A stretch of 64,000 nucleotides of DNA from Nonomuraea rhodomycinica (GTDB lineage Bacteria > Actinomycetota > Actinomycetes > Streptosporangiales > Streptosporangiaceae). The notes beneath the pieces are model-generated. The model had not been told where the DNA came from. It saw only the letters and a list, made by a program, of their open reading frames with translations, and did no database searches. The stretch is taken from assembly GCF_013363995.1 (NCBI RefSeq), contig NZ_JABWGO010000010.1, forward strand, positions 124,001 through 188,000, given 5' to 3'. This document shows, piece by piece, positions 16,547 through 27,875 of this stretch (position 1 is the stretch's first letter; each line of letters starts with the position of its first letter). The translations under genes were made by a program, and so were the position numbers.

Positions 16547-17263
16547 ATGACGCGCGCTCAGTTGGACAAGCAGCCGGTCGAGGTCGCCGCGATGTTCGAT
16601 CGCACCGCCCGGCGCTACGACCTCGTCAACGATGTGCTCACGCTCGGCCAGGTGCGCCTGTGGCGCAAGGCCGTCGCCCACGCCGTGGACGCGGGGCCCG
16701 GTGAGCTGGTCCTCGACCTCGGGGCCGGCACGGGCACCTCGACGGACACGTTCACCACGCTCGGCGCACGCGCGATCGCCTGCGACTTCTCGCTGGGCAT
16801 GCTGCGCACCGGCGTGGGCAGGCGCGGCGGCAACGCGCTGAGCGGACCGGGCGTGCCGTTCGTCGCGGGCGACGCGATGCGGCTGCCCTTCGCCGACGAC
16901 TCCTTCGACGCGGTGACCATCTCGGTGGCGCTGCGCAACGTCCACGACACCGCCCAGGCGCTGCGCGAGATGCTGCGGGTCACCAAGCCGGGCGGCAAGC
17001 TGGTGATCCTGGAGTTCTCCCGCGTGACGCTGCCGGCCTTCGACCTGGTCTACCGCCAGTACCTGATGCGGCTGCTGCCCGTGGTGGCCCGCGTCTTCGG
17101 GTCCAACGGCGACTCCTACGACTACCTCGCCGAGTCGATCAGGGACTGGCCCGACCAGGAGACCCTGGCCCACACGATCCAGGGCGCCGGCTGGGAGCGG
17201 GTGGCCTGGCGAAACCTGGACCTGGGCATCGTGGCCATGCACCGGGGGTTCAAGCCGGCCTGA
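16547..17263 (+). CDS. menG: Demethylmenaquinone methyltransferase
   Basis: 238 residues, class I SAM methyltransferase of the UbiE/MenG family. It shows FDRTARRYDLVNDVLTLGQ at the start, SAM motif I as LDLGAGTGTSTD, ISVALRNVHD, and the C-terminal GGKLVILEFSR. It adds the final methyl group to demethylmenaquinone, the quinone used by the complex I encoded just downstream. Also named ubiE. It ends 180 bp before the menJ-like gene, whose own regulatory region lies between. Confidence 0.94.
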   Translation: MTRAQLDKQPVEVAAMFDRTARRYDLVNDVLTLGQVRLWRKAVAHAVDAGPGELVLDLGAGTGTSTDTFTTLGARAIACDFSLGMLRTGVGRRGGNALSGPGVPFVAGDAMRLPFADDSFDAVTISVALRNVHDTAQALREMLRVTKPGGKLVILEFSRVTLPAFDLVYRQYLMRLLPVVARVFGSNGDSYDYLAESIRDWPDQETLAHTIQGAGWERVAWRNLDLGIVAMHRGFKPA

Positions 17264-17369
17264 TGCGCACTCCGGGTGTCCGAAATCCGCTTCGGCGACG
17301 GTTTGGTCAAAGCGGCAGGCCCCGACTGCCACTATGTACCGGAAAAGCGTTAGACTGCGGGCCGACAAG

Positions 17370-17389
17370 TTTGTGAAGGGGTTCACAAA
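17370..17389. promoter_or_regulatory. Rex-type redox operator upstream of menJ-nuo
   Basis: A perfect dyad TTTGTGAA-GGGG-TTCACAAA, matching the known Rex consensus TTGTGAA-N4-TTCACAA. Rex is an NADH/NAD-sensing repressor, and in Streptomyces coelicolor its sites precede nuo and cyd operons. This site lies 58 bp before the GTG of the reductase gene that begins the nuo transcription unit. No rex gene is in the window. Confidence 0.85.
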
Positions 17390-17446
17390 GGAACGAAGGC
17401 GACCAGACACCCCGAAGCCTTCGAGCGTGTAGGACAGGACAGTCCC

Positions 17447-18703
17447 GTGACCGTGCCCACAGCCAATAAGGCTGACGCCGACGTCATCGTCGTCGGCGCC
17501 GGTCCCGCCGGTTCCGCCACCGCCTTTCACCTCGCCCGGGCCGGGCTCGACGTGCTGCTGCTCGAGAAGACCACCTTCCCCCGGGAGAAGGTCTGCGGCG
17601 ACGGGCTGACGCCCCGCGCGGTCAAGCAGCTGATGAACATGGGCGTCGACATCGACGCCCCCGGCTGGGTGCGGAACAAGGGCCTGCGGGTCGTCGGCGG
17701 CGGCCTCCGATTCGAGCTCGACTGGCCCCAGTTGGAGCGCTTCCCCGACTTCGGCCTGGTCCGCACCCGCCAGGACTTCGACCAGATCATGGCCGCCAAC
17801 GCCGTCAAGGCCGGCGCGCGGCTCATGGAGGGCGTCAACGTCACCGGGCCGGTGCTCGACGACCGCAGCGGTCATGTGGTCGGCGTCACCACCAAGGACG
17901 GCAAGGCGTACCGCTCGCGGATCGTCGTCGCCGCCGACGGCAACAGCACCCGGCTGGCCCTCGGCATGGGGCTGCACAAGCGCGAGGACCGCCCGATGGG
18001 TGTGGCCGTGCGCACGTACTTCACCAGCCCCCGCCACGACGACGACTACCTGGAGACCTGGCTGGAGCTCTGGGACGAGGAGACGCTGCTGCCCGGCTAC
18101 GGCTGGGTCTTCGGCGTCGGCGACGGCACCGCCAACGTCGGCCTCGGCCTGCTCAACACCAGCGCCCAGTTCAAGAACATCGACTACCGCGACCTGCTCA
18201 GGCGCTGGTGCCGGTCGATGCCCGCCGAGTGGGGCTTCACCGAGGAGAACATGACGGCCCCCATCCGCGGCGCCGCGCTCCCCATGGCCTTCAACCGGCA
18301 GCCCCACTACACGCGCGGCCTGGTCCTGGTCGGCGACTCCGGCGGGGCGATCAACCCGTTCAACGGCGAGGGCATCGCCTACGCCATGGAGACCGGCGAG
18401 ATCGCGGCCGAGGTCATCGAGCGGGCCCTGCGCAAGGACACCACCCCCGCCCAGCGCGAGCGCACCCTTCGCGCGTACCCGCAGACGCTGAAGGACGCCT
18501 ACGGCGGCTACTTCACCCTCGGCCGCTGGTTCGTCGAGGCGATCGGCAAGCCCGGCGTCATGAGCTTCGGCACCCGCCACGGTCTGCCTCACCCGAGGCT
18601 GATGCGCTTCGCGCTCAAACTCCTTGGTAATCTCACCGACCGGCGGGGCAATGCGTCAGACAAGATCATCAACGCACTCTCGAAGGTCGCGCCGCCAGCA
18701 TGA
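17447..18703 (+). CDS. Geranylgeranyl reductase family flavoprotein (MenJ-like)
   Basis: 418 residues. N-terminal FAD-binding motif VIVVGAGPAGSATAFHLARA, then EKTTFPREKVCGDGLTPRAV, the mid-protein DG motif VVAADGNSTRLALG, and VGDSGGAINPFNGEGIAYAM. This family saturates isoprenoid double bonds; in mycobacteria MenJ reduces the menaquinone side chain. Being the first gene of the nuo unit and next to menG supports menaquinone as substrate. GTG start. Confidence 0.88.
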   Translation: MTVPTANKADADVIVVGAGPAGSATAFHLARAGLDVLLLEKTTFPREKVCGDGLTPRAVKQLMNMGVDIDAPGWVRNKGLRVVGGGLRFELDWPQLERFPDFGLVRTRQDFDQIMAANAVKAGARLMEGVNVTGPVLDDRSGHVVGVTTKDGKAYRSRIVVAADGNSTRLALGMGLHKREDRPMGVAVRTYFTSPRHDDDYLETWLELWDEETLLPGYGWVFGVGDGTANVGLGLLNTSAQFKNIDYRDLLRRWCRSMPAEWGFTEENMTAPIRGAALPMAFNRQPHYTRGLVLVGDSGGAINPFNGEGIAYAMETGEIAAEVIERALRKDTTPAQRERTLRAYPQTLKDAYGGYFTLGRWFVEAIGKPGVMSFGTRHGLPHPRLMRFALKLLGNLTDRRGNASDKIINALSKVAPPA

Positions 18704-18779
18704 ATCCCGCAAACACCCGGCACATCCATAGATCAGGCTGCGCGCCCGCGCGCGCGGCGACTCCAGAGGAGGCGTAGCG

Positions 18780-19175
18780 ATGGACCTTTACGTGCCCATC
18801 CTGGTGCTCGCCGTTCTCGCGGGGGGCTTCGCGATCTTCTCGGTCGCCATCGCTCCCTTCACCGGTCCCAAGCGCTGGAACCGCGCCAAGCTTGACGCCT
18901 ACGAATGCGGCATCGAGCCGACGCCCCAGCCTGTCGGTGGCGGACGGTTCCCGCTCAAGTACATGGTCACCGCGATGCTCTTCATCGTGTTCGACATCGA
19001 GATCATCTTCCTCTACCCGTGGGCCGTGTCGTTCGCCCCGCTGCGCGGCGACGACGGCCGGGTGATCGCCTCGGGCCTCGGCATCTTCGCGCTGGTCGAG
19101 ATGCTGCTGTTCATCGTCACCGTGCTCGCCGCCTACGCGTACGTGTGGCGGCGCAAGGGTCTGGACTGGGACTGA
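18780..19175 (+). CDS. nuoA: NADH-quinone oxidoreductase subunit A
   Basis: 131 residues, three membrane helices. The conserved matrix-side loop carries YECGIEP at residues 41-47, whose Cys sits near the quinone cavity in known complex I structures. Preceded by GGAGGCG and a 76-bp gap after the reductase gene, so the nuo genes are probably read from the same promoter. Two bases separate its stop from nuoB. Confidence 0.96.
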   Translation: MDLYVPILVLAVLAGGFAIFSVAIAPFTGPKRWNRAKLDAYECGIEPTPQPVGGGRFPLKYMVTAMLFIVFDIEIIFLYPWAVSFAPLRGDDGRVIASGLGIFALVEMLLFIVTVLAAYAYVWRRKGLDWD

Positions 19176-19177
19176 AA

Positions 19178-19729
19178 ATGGGACTTGAAGAGAAACTCCC
19201 GAGCGGATTCATCCTCAGCACGGTCGAGCAGGCCGCGGGATGGGCGCGCAAGAACTCCGTGTGGCCGGCCACCTTCGGCCTCGCCTGCTGCGCCATCGAG
19301 CTGATGGCCACCGGCGGCCCCCACTACGACCTGGCGCGCTTCGGCATGGAGCGCGCTTCGGCGTCTCCCCGCCAGGCCGACCTCATGATCGTCGCCGGTC
19401 GCGTGTCGCAGAAGATGGCCCCTGTGCTGCGGCAGATCTACGACCAGATGGCCGAGCCCAAGTGGGTCATCGCGATGGGCGTGTGCGCCTCCAGCGGCGG
19501 CATGTTCAACAACTACGCGATCGTGCAGGGCGTCGACCACGTCGTGCCGGTGGACATCTACCTGCCGGGCTGCCCGCCGCGGCCGGAGATGCTGATCGAC
19601 GCGATCGTCAAACTACACGACAAGATCCAGAACATGAAGTTCGGCGCGCACCGCGCCAAGCAGATCGACGAGCTCGAACTGCGGGCCCTGCGCCAGCTTC
19701 CGCTGATCGACCAGGGGGCTGCCAAGTGA
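19178..19729 (+). CDS. nuoB: NADH-quinone oxidoreductase subunit B
   Basis: 183 residues. It holds the terminal N2 4Fe-4S cluster that passes electrons to menaquinone; the ligands are the tandem Cys37-Cys38 (FGLACCAIELMATGGP), Cys103 (GVCASSGGMF) and Cys132 (LPGCPPRPE). The start is the ATG two bases after the nuoA stop, giving normal length. It overlaps nuoC by 4 bp. Confidence 0.96.
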   Translation: MGLEEKLPSGFILSTVEQAAGWARKNSVWPATFGLACCAIELMATGGPHYDLARFGMERASASPRQADLMIVAGRVSQKMAPVLRQIYDQMAEPKWVIAMGVCASSGGMFNNYAIVQGVDHVVPVDIYLPGCPPRPEMLIDAIVKLHDKIQNMKFGAHRAKQIDELELRALRQLPLIDQGAAK

Positions 19730-20427
19730 CCTCCCCAGACAACCTCCCCGAGGTCCCCGGGGCCGAGGTCCCGGCGACCCCGGAGGTGCCCGAGGCGCCG
19801 ATCGCGCGCCGCGGCATGTTCGGCGCCGCCGACTCCGGCGACACCTCCGGCTACGGCGGACTCGTCGTGCGCCGGGCGCCGCAGCTGTCCTCGCCCCGCC
19901 CGTACGGCGGCTACTTCGACGAGCTGGTCGACACGCTGGAGAGCGCCGTGGACGGCGCGATCGAGCGCGTCGTCGTCGACCGGGGCGAGCTGACCCTGCA
20001 CGTCAAGCGCGAGCGCCTGCTGGAGGTGGCGCAGAAGCTGCGCGACGACCCCGCGCTGCGCTTCGAGCTGTCGCTCGGCGTCTCCGGCGTCCACTACCCG
20101 CACCTGGCGGGCGAGGAGCTGCACGCCGTCTACCACCTGTGCTCGATCACGCACAACCGGCGCGTCCGGGTCGAGGTGAGCTGCCCCGACTCCGACCCGC
20201 ACATCCCGTCGACGGTCGGCGTCTACCCGGGCCACGACTGGCACGAGCGGGAGACGTACGACTTCTTCGGCATCGTCTTCGACGGTCACCCCGCGCTGAC
20301 CCGGATCATGATGCCGGACGACTGGGACGGCCACCCGCAGCGCAAGGACTACCCGCTCGGCGGCATCCCGGTCGAGTACCGGGGCGCCAAGGTGCCCGCG
20401 CCCGACCAGAGGAGGGCTTACCAGTGA
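19726..20427 (+). CDS. nuoC: NADH-quinone oxidoreductase subunit C
   Basis: 233 residues. The complex I 30-kDa subunit domain covers roughly residues 60-220 with the signature HDWHERETYDFFGIVFDGHP. The first ~50 residues are a Pro/Glu-rich extension (with PEVPGAEVPATPEVPEAP) usual in actinobacterial NuoC. GTG start overlapping nuoB (GTGA). Structural subunit of the peripheral arm beside NuoD. Confidence 0.95.
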   Translation: MTSPDNLPEVPGAEVPATPEVPEAPIARRGMFGAADSGDTSGYGGLVVRRAPQLSSPRPYGGYFDELVDTLESAVDGAIERVVVDRGELTLHVKRERLLEVAQKLRDDPALRFELSLGVSGVHYPHLAGEELHAVYHLCSITHNRRVRVEVSCPDSDPHIPSTVGVYPGHDWHERETYDFFGIVFDGHPALTRIMMPDDWDGHPQRKDYPLGGIPVEYRGAKVPAPDQRRAYQ

Positions 20428-21752
20428 CCACTGGCTACGACGAGGCGACCGAGGGCAAGGTCTACTCGGTCGGCGGCGCCGACTGGGACGAGGTCGTCAC
20501 CGCCGGGGTGCGCGACTCCGAGGCCGAGCGCCTGGTCGTCAACATGGGCCCGCAGCACCCGTCCACCCACGGCGTGCTCCGCCTGGTCCTGACCCTCGAC
20601 GGTGAGACGGTCACCGAGGCGCGCGGCGTCATCGGCTACCTGCACACCGGCATCGAGAAGAACATGGAATACCGGACGTGGACCCAGGGCACCACGTTCG
20701 TCACCCGCATGGACTACCTGTCGCCGATCTTCAACGAGACGGCGTACTGCCTGGGCGTCGAGAAGCTCCTCGGCATCGAGGACCGCATCCCGGACCGCGC
20801 CCAGGCCATCCGGGTCATGATGATGGAGCTCAACCGCATCTCCTCGCACCTGGTCGCGATGGGCACGTTCGGCATGGAGCTGGGCGCGACCACGCCGTTC
20901 CTCTTCGGCTACCGCGACCGCGAGATGATCATGGATCTCTTCGAGTACATCACCGGCCTGCGGATGAACCACGCATACATCCGCCCCGGCGGTGTGAGCG
21001 TCGACCTGCCCGCGGGCGCGGTCGACAAGGTCGGCGAGTTCCTCAAGGAGATGCCCAAGCGGATCAAGGACATCCGCAAGCTCCTCGACGCCAACCCCGT
21101 CTACCTCAGCCGCACCCGCGACGTCGCCTACCTCGACCTGACCGGCTGCATGGCACTCGGCATCACCGGCCCCATCCTGCGGGCCGCCGGCCTGCCGTGG
21201 GACCTGCGCAAGTCGCAGCCCTACTGCGGGTACGAGACCTACGAGTTCGAGGTGGCCACCGAGCGGGGCTGCGACGTGTACTCGCGCTACCTCGTGCGCA
21301 TGCGGGAGATGGAGGAGTCGCTCAAGATCGTCGAGCAGGCCCTCGACCGCATCGCCGGCCCCCTCAAGGGCGACCCCGTGATGATCGAGGACAAGAAGAT
21401 CGGCTGGCCCGCGCAGCTCGCGCTCGGCCCCGACGGCTTCGGCAACTCGCCCGACCACATCGCCCACATCATGGGCAGCTCCATGGAAGCCCTGATCCAC
21501 CACTTCAAGCTGGTGACCGAGGGCTTCCGGGTGCCGGCCGGCCAGGCGTACGCCTCGATCGAGTCCCCCAAGGGCGAGCTCGGCGCCCACGTGGTCAGCG
21601 ACGGCGGCACCCGTCCCTACCGCGTCCACTTCCGCGAGCCGTCCTTCTGCAACCTGCAGGGCTTCCCCGCGATGGCGGAGGGCGGCCAGGTCGCCGACGT
21701 CATCGCCGCGGTGGCCTCTATCGACCCCGTCATGGGAGGTGTGGACCGGTGA
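20424..21752 (+). CDS. nuoD: NADH-quinone oxidoreductase subunit D
   Basis: 442 residues, related to hydrogenase large subunits. It has the N-terminal NMGPQHPSTHGVLRL motif that forms part of the quinone site, IEKNMEYRTW, and the C-terminal YRVHFREPSFCNLQGFP. Together with NuoB it makes the quinone-binding pocket. GTG start overlapping the nuoC stop by 4 bp, preceded by GAGGAGGG. Confidence 0.96.
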   Translation: MTTGYDEATEGKVYSVGGADWDEVVTAGVRDSEAERLVVNMGPQHPSTHGVLRLVLTLDGETVTEARGVIGYLHTGIEKNMEYRTWTQGTTFVTRMDYLSPIFNETAYCLGVEKLLGIEDRIPDRAQAIRVMMMELNRISSHLVAMGTFGMELGATTPFLFGYRDREMIMDLFEYITGLRMNHAYIRPGGVSVDLPAGAVDKVGEFLKEMPKRIKDIRKLLDANPVYLSRTRDVAYLDLTGCMALGITGPILRAAGLPWDLRKSQPYCGYETYEFEVATERGCDVYSRYLVRMREMEESLKIVEQALDRIAGPLKGDPVMIEDKKIGWPAQLALGPDGFGNSPDHIAHIMGSSMEALIHHFKLVTEGFRVPAGQAYASIESPKGELGAHVVSDGGTRPYRVHFREPSFCNLQGFPAMAEGGQVADVIAAVASIDPVMGGVDR

Positions 21753-22401
21753 CTTACTCACCGGAAGTCCGCGAGCGTCTCGAGAGGGACGCCAAGGAGA
21801 TCATCGGGCGCTACCCCAAGGCGCGGTCCGCCCTGCTGCCCCTGCTCCACCTGGTGCAGTCGGAGGACGGTTACGTCTCCGACGACGGCCACGAGTTCTG
21901 CGCGGAGATGCTGGGCCTCAGCAAGGCCGAGGTCGTCGGCGTCTCGACGTTCTACACCATGTACAAGCGCAGGCCGGCCGGCGACTACCACGTCGGCGTG
22001 TGCATCAACGCGCTGTGCGCGGTCATGGGCGGCGACGAGATCTGGGAGGAGCTCAGCGAGCACGTCGGCGTCGGTCACGAGGAGACCACGTCCGACGGCA
22101 AGATCTCGCTGGAGCGCCTGGAGTGCAACGCCGCCTGCGACTTCGCCCCGGTCATGATGGTCAACTGGGAGTTCTTCGACAACCAGACGCCCGAGTCGGC
22201 CAAGCAGCTCGTCGACGACCTGCGTGACGGCAAGGACGTGCGCCCGACCCGGGGCCCGAAGAAGCTGTGCACCTTCAAGGAGGCCTCGCGCGTGCTGTCC
22301 GGCCTGCCGGACGACCTCGCGGGCGAGGGCCCGTCGGCCGCCGGCGCCTCGCTGGAGGGCCTGAAGGTCGCCAAGGCCAACGGATGGAAGGCCCCAGAGG
22401 C

Positions 22402-22405
<4 letters not shown>
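21749..22405 (+). CDS. nuoE: NADH-quinone oxidoreductase subunit E
   Basis: 218 residues. Thioredoxin-like 2Fe-2S protein whose four ligands appear as CINALC and, about 40 residues later, CNAAC. Helical N-terminus with RYPKARSALLPLLHLVQ, then GLSKAEVVGVSTFYTMYKRR. It forms the N1a cluster next to NuoF. The C-terminal 40 residues after KKLCTF are an extension seen in actinobacteria. GTG start, 4-bp overlap with nuoD. Confidence 0.95.
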
Positions 22406-23687
<1,282 letters not shown>

Positions 23688-23691
<4 letters not shown>

Positions 23692-26075
23692 CCACAACCG
23701 CCGTAGAGACCACCCTGGTGACCCTGACGATCGACGGGTTCCAGATCAGCGTCCCCAAGGGCACCCTGATCATCAGGGCGGCCGAGCTGCTGGGCATCCA
23801 GATCCCGCGCTTCTGCGACCACCCGCTGCTCGACCCGGCCGCCAACTGCCGCCAGTGCCTCGTCGACATCCCCGACGCGGGCAACGGCCGCGGCTTCCCC
23901 AAGCCGCAGCCGTCGTGCGCGATCGAGGTCGCCGAGGGCATGGTCGTGCAGACCCAGCTCACCTCGCCGGTCGCCGAGAAGGCGCAGCGCGCGGCGATGG
24001 AGTTCCTGCTCCTCAACCACCCGCTGGACTGCCCGGTCTGCGACAAGGGCGGCGAGTGCCCCCTGCAGAACCAGGCCATGTCCAACGGCCAGGGCGAGTC
24101 CAGGTTCCACGAGCACAAGCGGACCTTCCCCAAGCCGCTCCCGCTGTCCACGCAGGTGCTGCTCGACCGCGAGCGGTGCGTCCAGTGCGCCCGCTGCATC
24201 CGCTTCTCCGACCAGATCGCCGGCGACCCGTTCATCGAGTTCTTCGAGCGCGGCGCCAAGGAGCAGGTGGGCGTCGCCGACGGCGAGCCGTTCCAGTCCT
24301 ACTTCTCCGGCAACACCGTGCAGATCTGCCCGGTCGGCGCGCTGACCGGCGCCGCCTACCGGTTCCGGGCGCGGCCGTTCGACCTGGTCTCCACGCCCAG
24401 CGCGTGCGAGCACTGCGCGTCCGGCTGCTCCCTGCGCACCGACCACCGGCGCGGCCGGGTCACCCGCCGCCTGGCCGGCAACGACCCGCAGGTCAACGAG
24501 GAGTGGAACTGCGACAAGGGCCGCTGGGCGTTCACCTACGCCACGCAGCCCGACCGCCTCAAGACCCCGCTCATCCGCAACGAGGAGGGCGTGCTCGTCC
24601 CGGCCTCCTGGCCGGAGGCGCTGAGCGTCGCCGCCCAGGGCCTGGCCGCCGCCCGCGGCAAGGCCGGCGTCCTCGTCGGCGGGCGCGTCACGGTCGAGGA
24701 GGCCTACGCCTACTCCAAGTTCGCCCGCGTCGCCCTCGGCTCCAACGACATCGACTTCCGCGCCCGGCCGCACTCCGCCGAGGAGGCGGCGTTCCTGGCC
24801 CACGCGGTCGCCGGCAAGGGCATCGAGATCTCCTACGACGACCTGGAGAGCGCGCCCGGCGTGCTGCTCGTCGGGTTCGAGCCCGAGGAGGAGTCGCCGA
24901 TCGTCTTCCTGCGCCTGCGCAAGGCGTGGAAGAAGCGCGGGCTCAAGGTCACCGCCATCGCGCCGTTCGCCACCCCGGGCCTGGCCAAGATGGGCGGCAC
25001 GCTCATCCGCACCGCGCCGGGCGGCGAGGCCGACGCGATCGGGGAGCTGGTCGGCGGCCTCGCCGAGGGCACGATCGTGCTCGCCGGCGAGCGCCTGGCC
25101 ACCGTCCCGGGCGCCCTGTCCGCCCTGCTCCGGCTCAGCGCCGCCTCCGGCGCCCGGCTGGCCTGGGTGCCGCGCCGGGCCGGTGAGCGCGGCGCCGTCG
25201 AGGCGGGCGCGCTGCCCAACCTGCTGCCGATCGGCCGGCCGGTCGAGGACGAGAGCGCCAGGGCGGAGATCGCCCGGGCGTGGAACGTCGCCTCGCTGCC
25301 CGCCGTCCCCGGCCGCGACACGGCCGGCATCCTGGCCGCCGCCGCGGAGGGCGACATCGACGCGCTCGTCGTCGCCGGTGTCGACCCCTACGACCTGCCC
25401 GACCCGGCCGCCGCGCTCGACGCCCTGGAGCGCACGCCGTTCATCGTCAGCCTGGAGATCCGCGCCAGCGCGGTCACCGACCGGGCCGACGTGGTCCTGC
25501 CGGTCGCCGCCGTGCAGGAGAAGGGCGGCACGTTCGTCAACTGGGAGGGCCGCGGACGCTCGTTCGAGGCGCCGCTGAAGGTGCCCGGCCTGCAGAGCGA
25601 GCTGGTCGTCCTCGGCAACCTCGCCGACCGCATGGACGTCCACCTCGGGCTGCCCGACGCCAAGGCCGTCCGCCGCGAGCTGGGCGCCATCGGCGCCTGG
25701 CGCGGCACCCGCGTCGCCGCGCCGTCCGTGGCCACCCGCGCGCAGGCCGCCCCGGCGGCCGGCGAGGCGGTGCTGGCGACCTGGCACCTGCTGCTGGACG
25801 AAGGCCGCCTGCAGGACGGCGAGCCGTACCTCGCGGGCACCGCCCGCGCCGCCGAGGCGCTGGTCTCGGAGAGCACGGCGGCGGAGATCGGCGTCGCCGA
25901 CGGCGACAAGCTCGTCGTCGGCGGGCCCGGCCCGAACCCGGTCACGCTGCCGGTCCGCGTCGCGGACCTGCCCGACCGGGTGGTCTGGGTGCCGGCGAAC
26001 TCCGGCGGCTGCTCGGTCACCCGCGACCTGCGCGCGGTGTCCGGCGACATCGTCACCATCGGGAGCGCCTCATGA
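23688..26075 (+). CDS. nuoG: NADH-quinone oxidoreductase subunit G
   Basis: 795 residues. The N-terminal 2Fe-2S domain has CDHPLLDPAANCRQC; then the His/Cys cluster region with CPVCDKGGECPLQ and CVQCARCIRFSDQ; then CPVGALTG. An additional CEHCASGC site leads into a molybdopterin-oxidoreductase-like domain without a molybdenum role. This extra site matches N7-type NuoG. GTG start overlapping nuoF. Length is typical for actinobacteria. Confidence 0.95.
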
Positions 26076-27373
26076 CCCACGTTCTCGCGGCCGATCCGAC
26101 CCTCGCCGACTTCGGCAAGGACCCGCTCTGGATCTCCATCATCAAGGCCGTGATGCTCTTCGTCTTCCTGATGCTGGGCGTGCTGTTCGGCGTCTGGTTC
26201 GAGCGGAAGCTCATCTCGCGGATGCAGAACCGCTACGGCCCCAACCGGGCCGGCAAGTTCGGCCTGCTGCAGTCCGTGGCCGACGGCCTGAAGATGGGCC
26301 TGAAGGAGGACCTGTTCCCGCGGACCGTGGACAAGATCCTCTACCTGCTGGCCCCGATCATCATGGTGGTCCCGGCCTTCCTGGCCTTCTCGATCGTGCC
26401 GATCGGGCCGATGGTCAACCTGTTCGGCGTGCAGACGCCGCTGCAGCTCGTGGACCTGCCGGTGGCCGTGCTGTTCATGCTGGCCATGGGCGCCATCTCG
26501 GTCTACGGCGTGGTGCTGGCCGGCTGGTCGTCGCGCTCGCCGTACGCGCTGCTCGGCGGTCTGCGCTCGGCGGCCCAGGTGGTCTCGTACGAGATCGCGA
26601 TGGGTCTGTCGTTCGTCGGGATCTTCCTGTTCGCCGGCACGCTGTCCACCTCGGAGATCGTCAAGGCGCAGGAGCAGACCTGGTACGCGGTCCTGCTCAT
26701 CCCGTCGTTCCTCGTGTATGTGGTCTGCATGTTCGGTGAGGCCGCCCGCATCCCGTTCGACCTGCCCGAGGGCGAGGGCGAGCTGGTCGGCGGCTTCCAG
26801 ACCGAGTACTCCTCCTCCCTGAAGTTCGCTCTGATCATGATGGGCGAGTACCTTCACACGTTCACCGCCTCCGGCATCGCGGTGACGCTCTTCCTCGGCG
26901 GCTGGCGCGCGCCCTGGCCCATCTCCCTGTGGGAGGGGGCCAACCAGGGCTGGTGGCCGGTCCTGTGGTTCTTCATCAAGTTCGTGCTCACGTTCTGCTT
27001 CATCGTGTGGGTGCGGGCCTCCCTGCCGCGCGTGCGCTACGACCAGCTCATGTCGCTGGGCTGGAAGGTGCTGATCCCGGTCAACCTGGCGTGGATCCTG
27101 GTCGTCGCCGCGGTCCGCAACGTGGTGGTCAACGGGGACCGCTCGGCGGTTGCCTGGGGGCTCGGCGCGGTCATCGTGATCGGCGCCATCGCCATCTGGC
27201 TCCGGTTCGACACCGTCAACCAGCGGCGCAGGGAAGCGAAGAAGGCCCAGGTGGAGGCCGAGTTCGAGGAGCTGTCCAGCGAGCCGGCGGCGGGTGGCTT
27301 CCCGGTGCCGCCGCTCGATCTGCCGCACTACCACGGGGTGCAGCACAAGGAGATTCCCAGTGGGACTAACTGA
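26072..27373 (+). CDS. nuoH: NADH-quinone oxidoreductase subunit H
   Basis: 433 residues, eight or nine membrane helices. Signature loops are FERKLISRMQNRYGPNRAG and EAARIPFDLPEGEGELVGGF, the quinone-entry region of complex I, followed by RASLPRVRYDQLMSLGWK. A charged C-terminal tail of about 60 residues (ending KEIPSGTN) is longer than in enterobacteria. It overlaps nuoI by 14 bp, the largest overlap in the operon. Confidence 0.96.
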   Translation: MTHVLAADPTLADFGKDPLWISIIKAVMLFVFLMLGVLFGVWFERKLISRMQNRYGPNRAGKFGLLQSVADGLKMGLKEDLFPRTVDKILYLLAPIIMVVPAFLAFSIVPIGPMVNLFGVQTPLQLVDLPVAVLFMLAMGAISVYGVVLAGWSSRSPYALLGGLRSAAQVVSYEIAMGLSFVGIFLFAGTLSTSEIVKAQEQTWYAVLLIPSFLVYVVCMFGEAARIPFDLPEGEGELVGGFQTEYSSSLKFALIMMGEYLHTFTASGIAVTLFLGGWRAPWPISLWEGANQGWWPVLWFFIKFVLTFCFIVWVRASLPRVRYDQLMSLGWKVLIPVNLAWILVVAAVRNVVVNGDRSAVAWGLGAVIVIGAIAIWLRFDTVNQRRREAKKAQVEAEFEELSSEPAAGGFPVPPLDLPHYHGVQHKEIPSGTN

Positions 27374-27875
27374 TTGGCTGAACCCCGTCAAGGGCTTCGG
27401 GGTCACCTTCCACACGATGTTCAAGAAGCCCGTCACGGTCAACTACCCGGAGGAGAAGCGGCCGACGGCTCCGCGCTTCCACGGCCGCCACCAGCTCAAC
27501 CGGTGGCCGGACGGGCTGGAGAAGTGCGTCGGCTGCGAGCTGTGCGCCTGGGCGTGTCCGGCCGACGCCATCTACGTCGAGGGCGCGGACAACACCGACG
27601 AGGAGCGCTTCTCCCCGGGCGAGCGTTACGGGCGCACGTACCAGATCAACTATCTGCGGTGCATCCTGTGCGGACTCTGCATCGAGGCGTGCCCCACCCG
27701 GGCGCTCACGATGACCAACGAGTACGAGCTGGCCGACACCGACCGCGAGAGCCTCATCTACACCAAGGAGATGCTCCTCGCGCCGCTCACCCCGGGCATG
27801 GAGCAGCCTCCGCACCCCATGCGGCTCGGCGAGACCGAAGAGGACTACTACCGGCTGGGGCGGACCAATGGGTGA
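27360..27875 (+). CDS. nuoI: NADH-quinone oxidoreductase subunit I
   Basis: 171 residues with two 4Fe-4S ferredoxin motifs, CVGCELCAWACP and CILCGLCIEACP, which hold clusters N6a and N6b between NuoG and NuoB. Start taken as the GTG at 27360 (V-GLTDWLNPVKGFGV), which reads inside the end of nuoH. It overlaps nuoJ by 8 bp at its stop. Confidence 0.95.
   Translation: MGLTDWLNPVKGFGVTFHTMFKKPVTVNYPEEKRPTAPRFHGRHQLNRWPDGLEKCVGCELCAWACPADAIYVEGADNTDEERFSPGERYGRTYQINYLRCILCGLCIEACPTRALTMTNEYELADTDRESLIYTKEMLLAPLTPGMEQPPHPMRLGETEEDYYRLGRTNG

Noticed and set aside
16532..18592. A 686-codon minus-strand open frame over menG and the menJ-like gene
   Set aside because: Antisense shadow of two well-supported genes; such frames are common in high-GC DNA.
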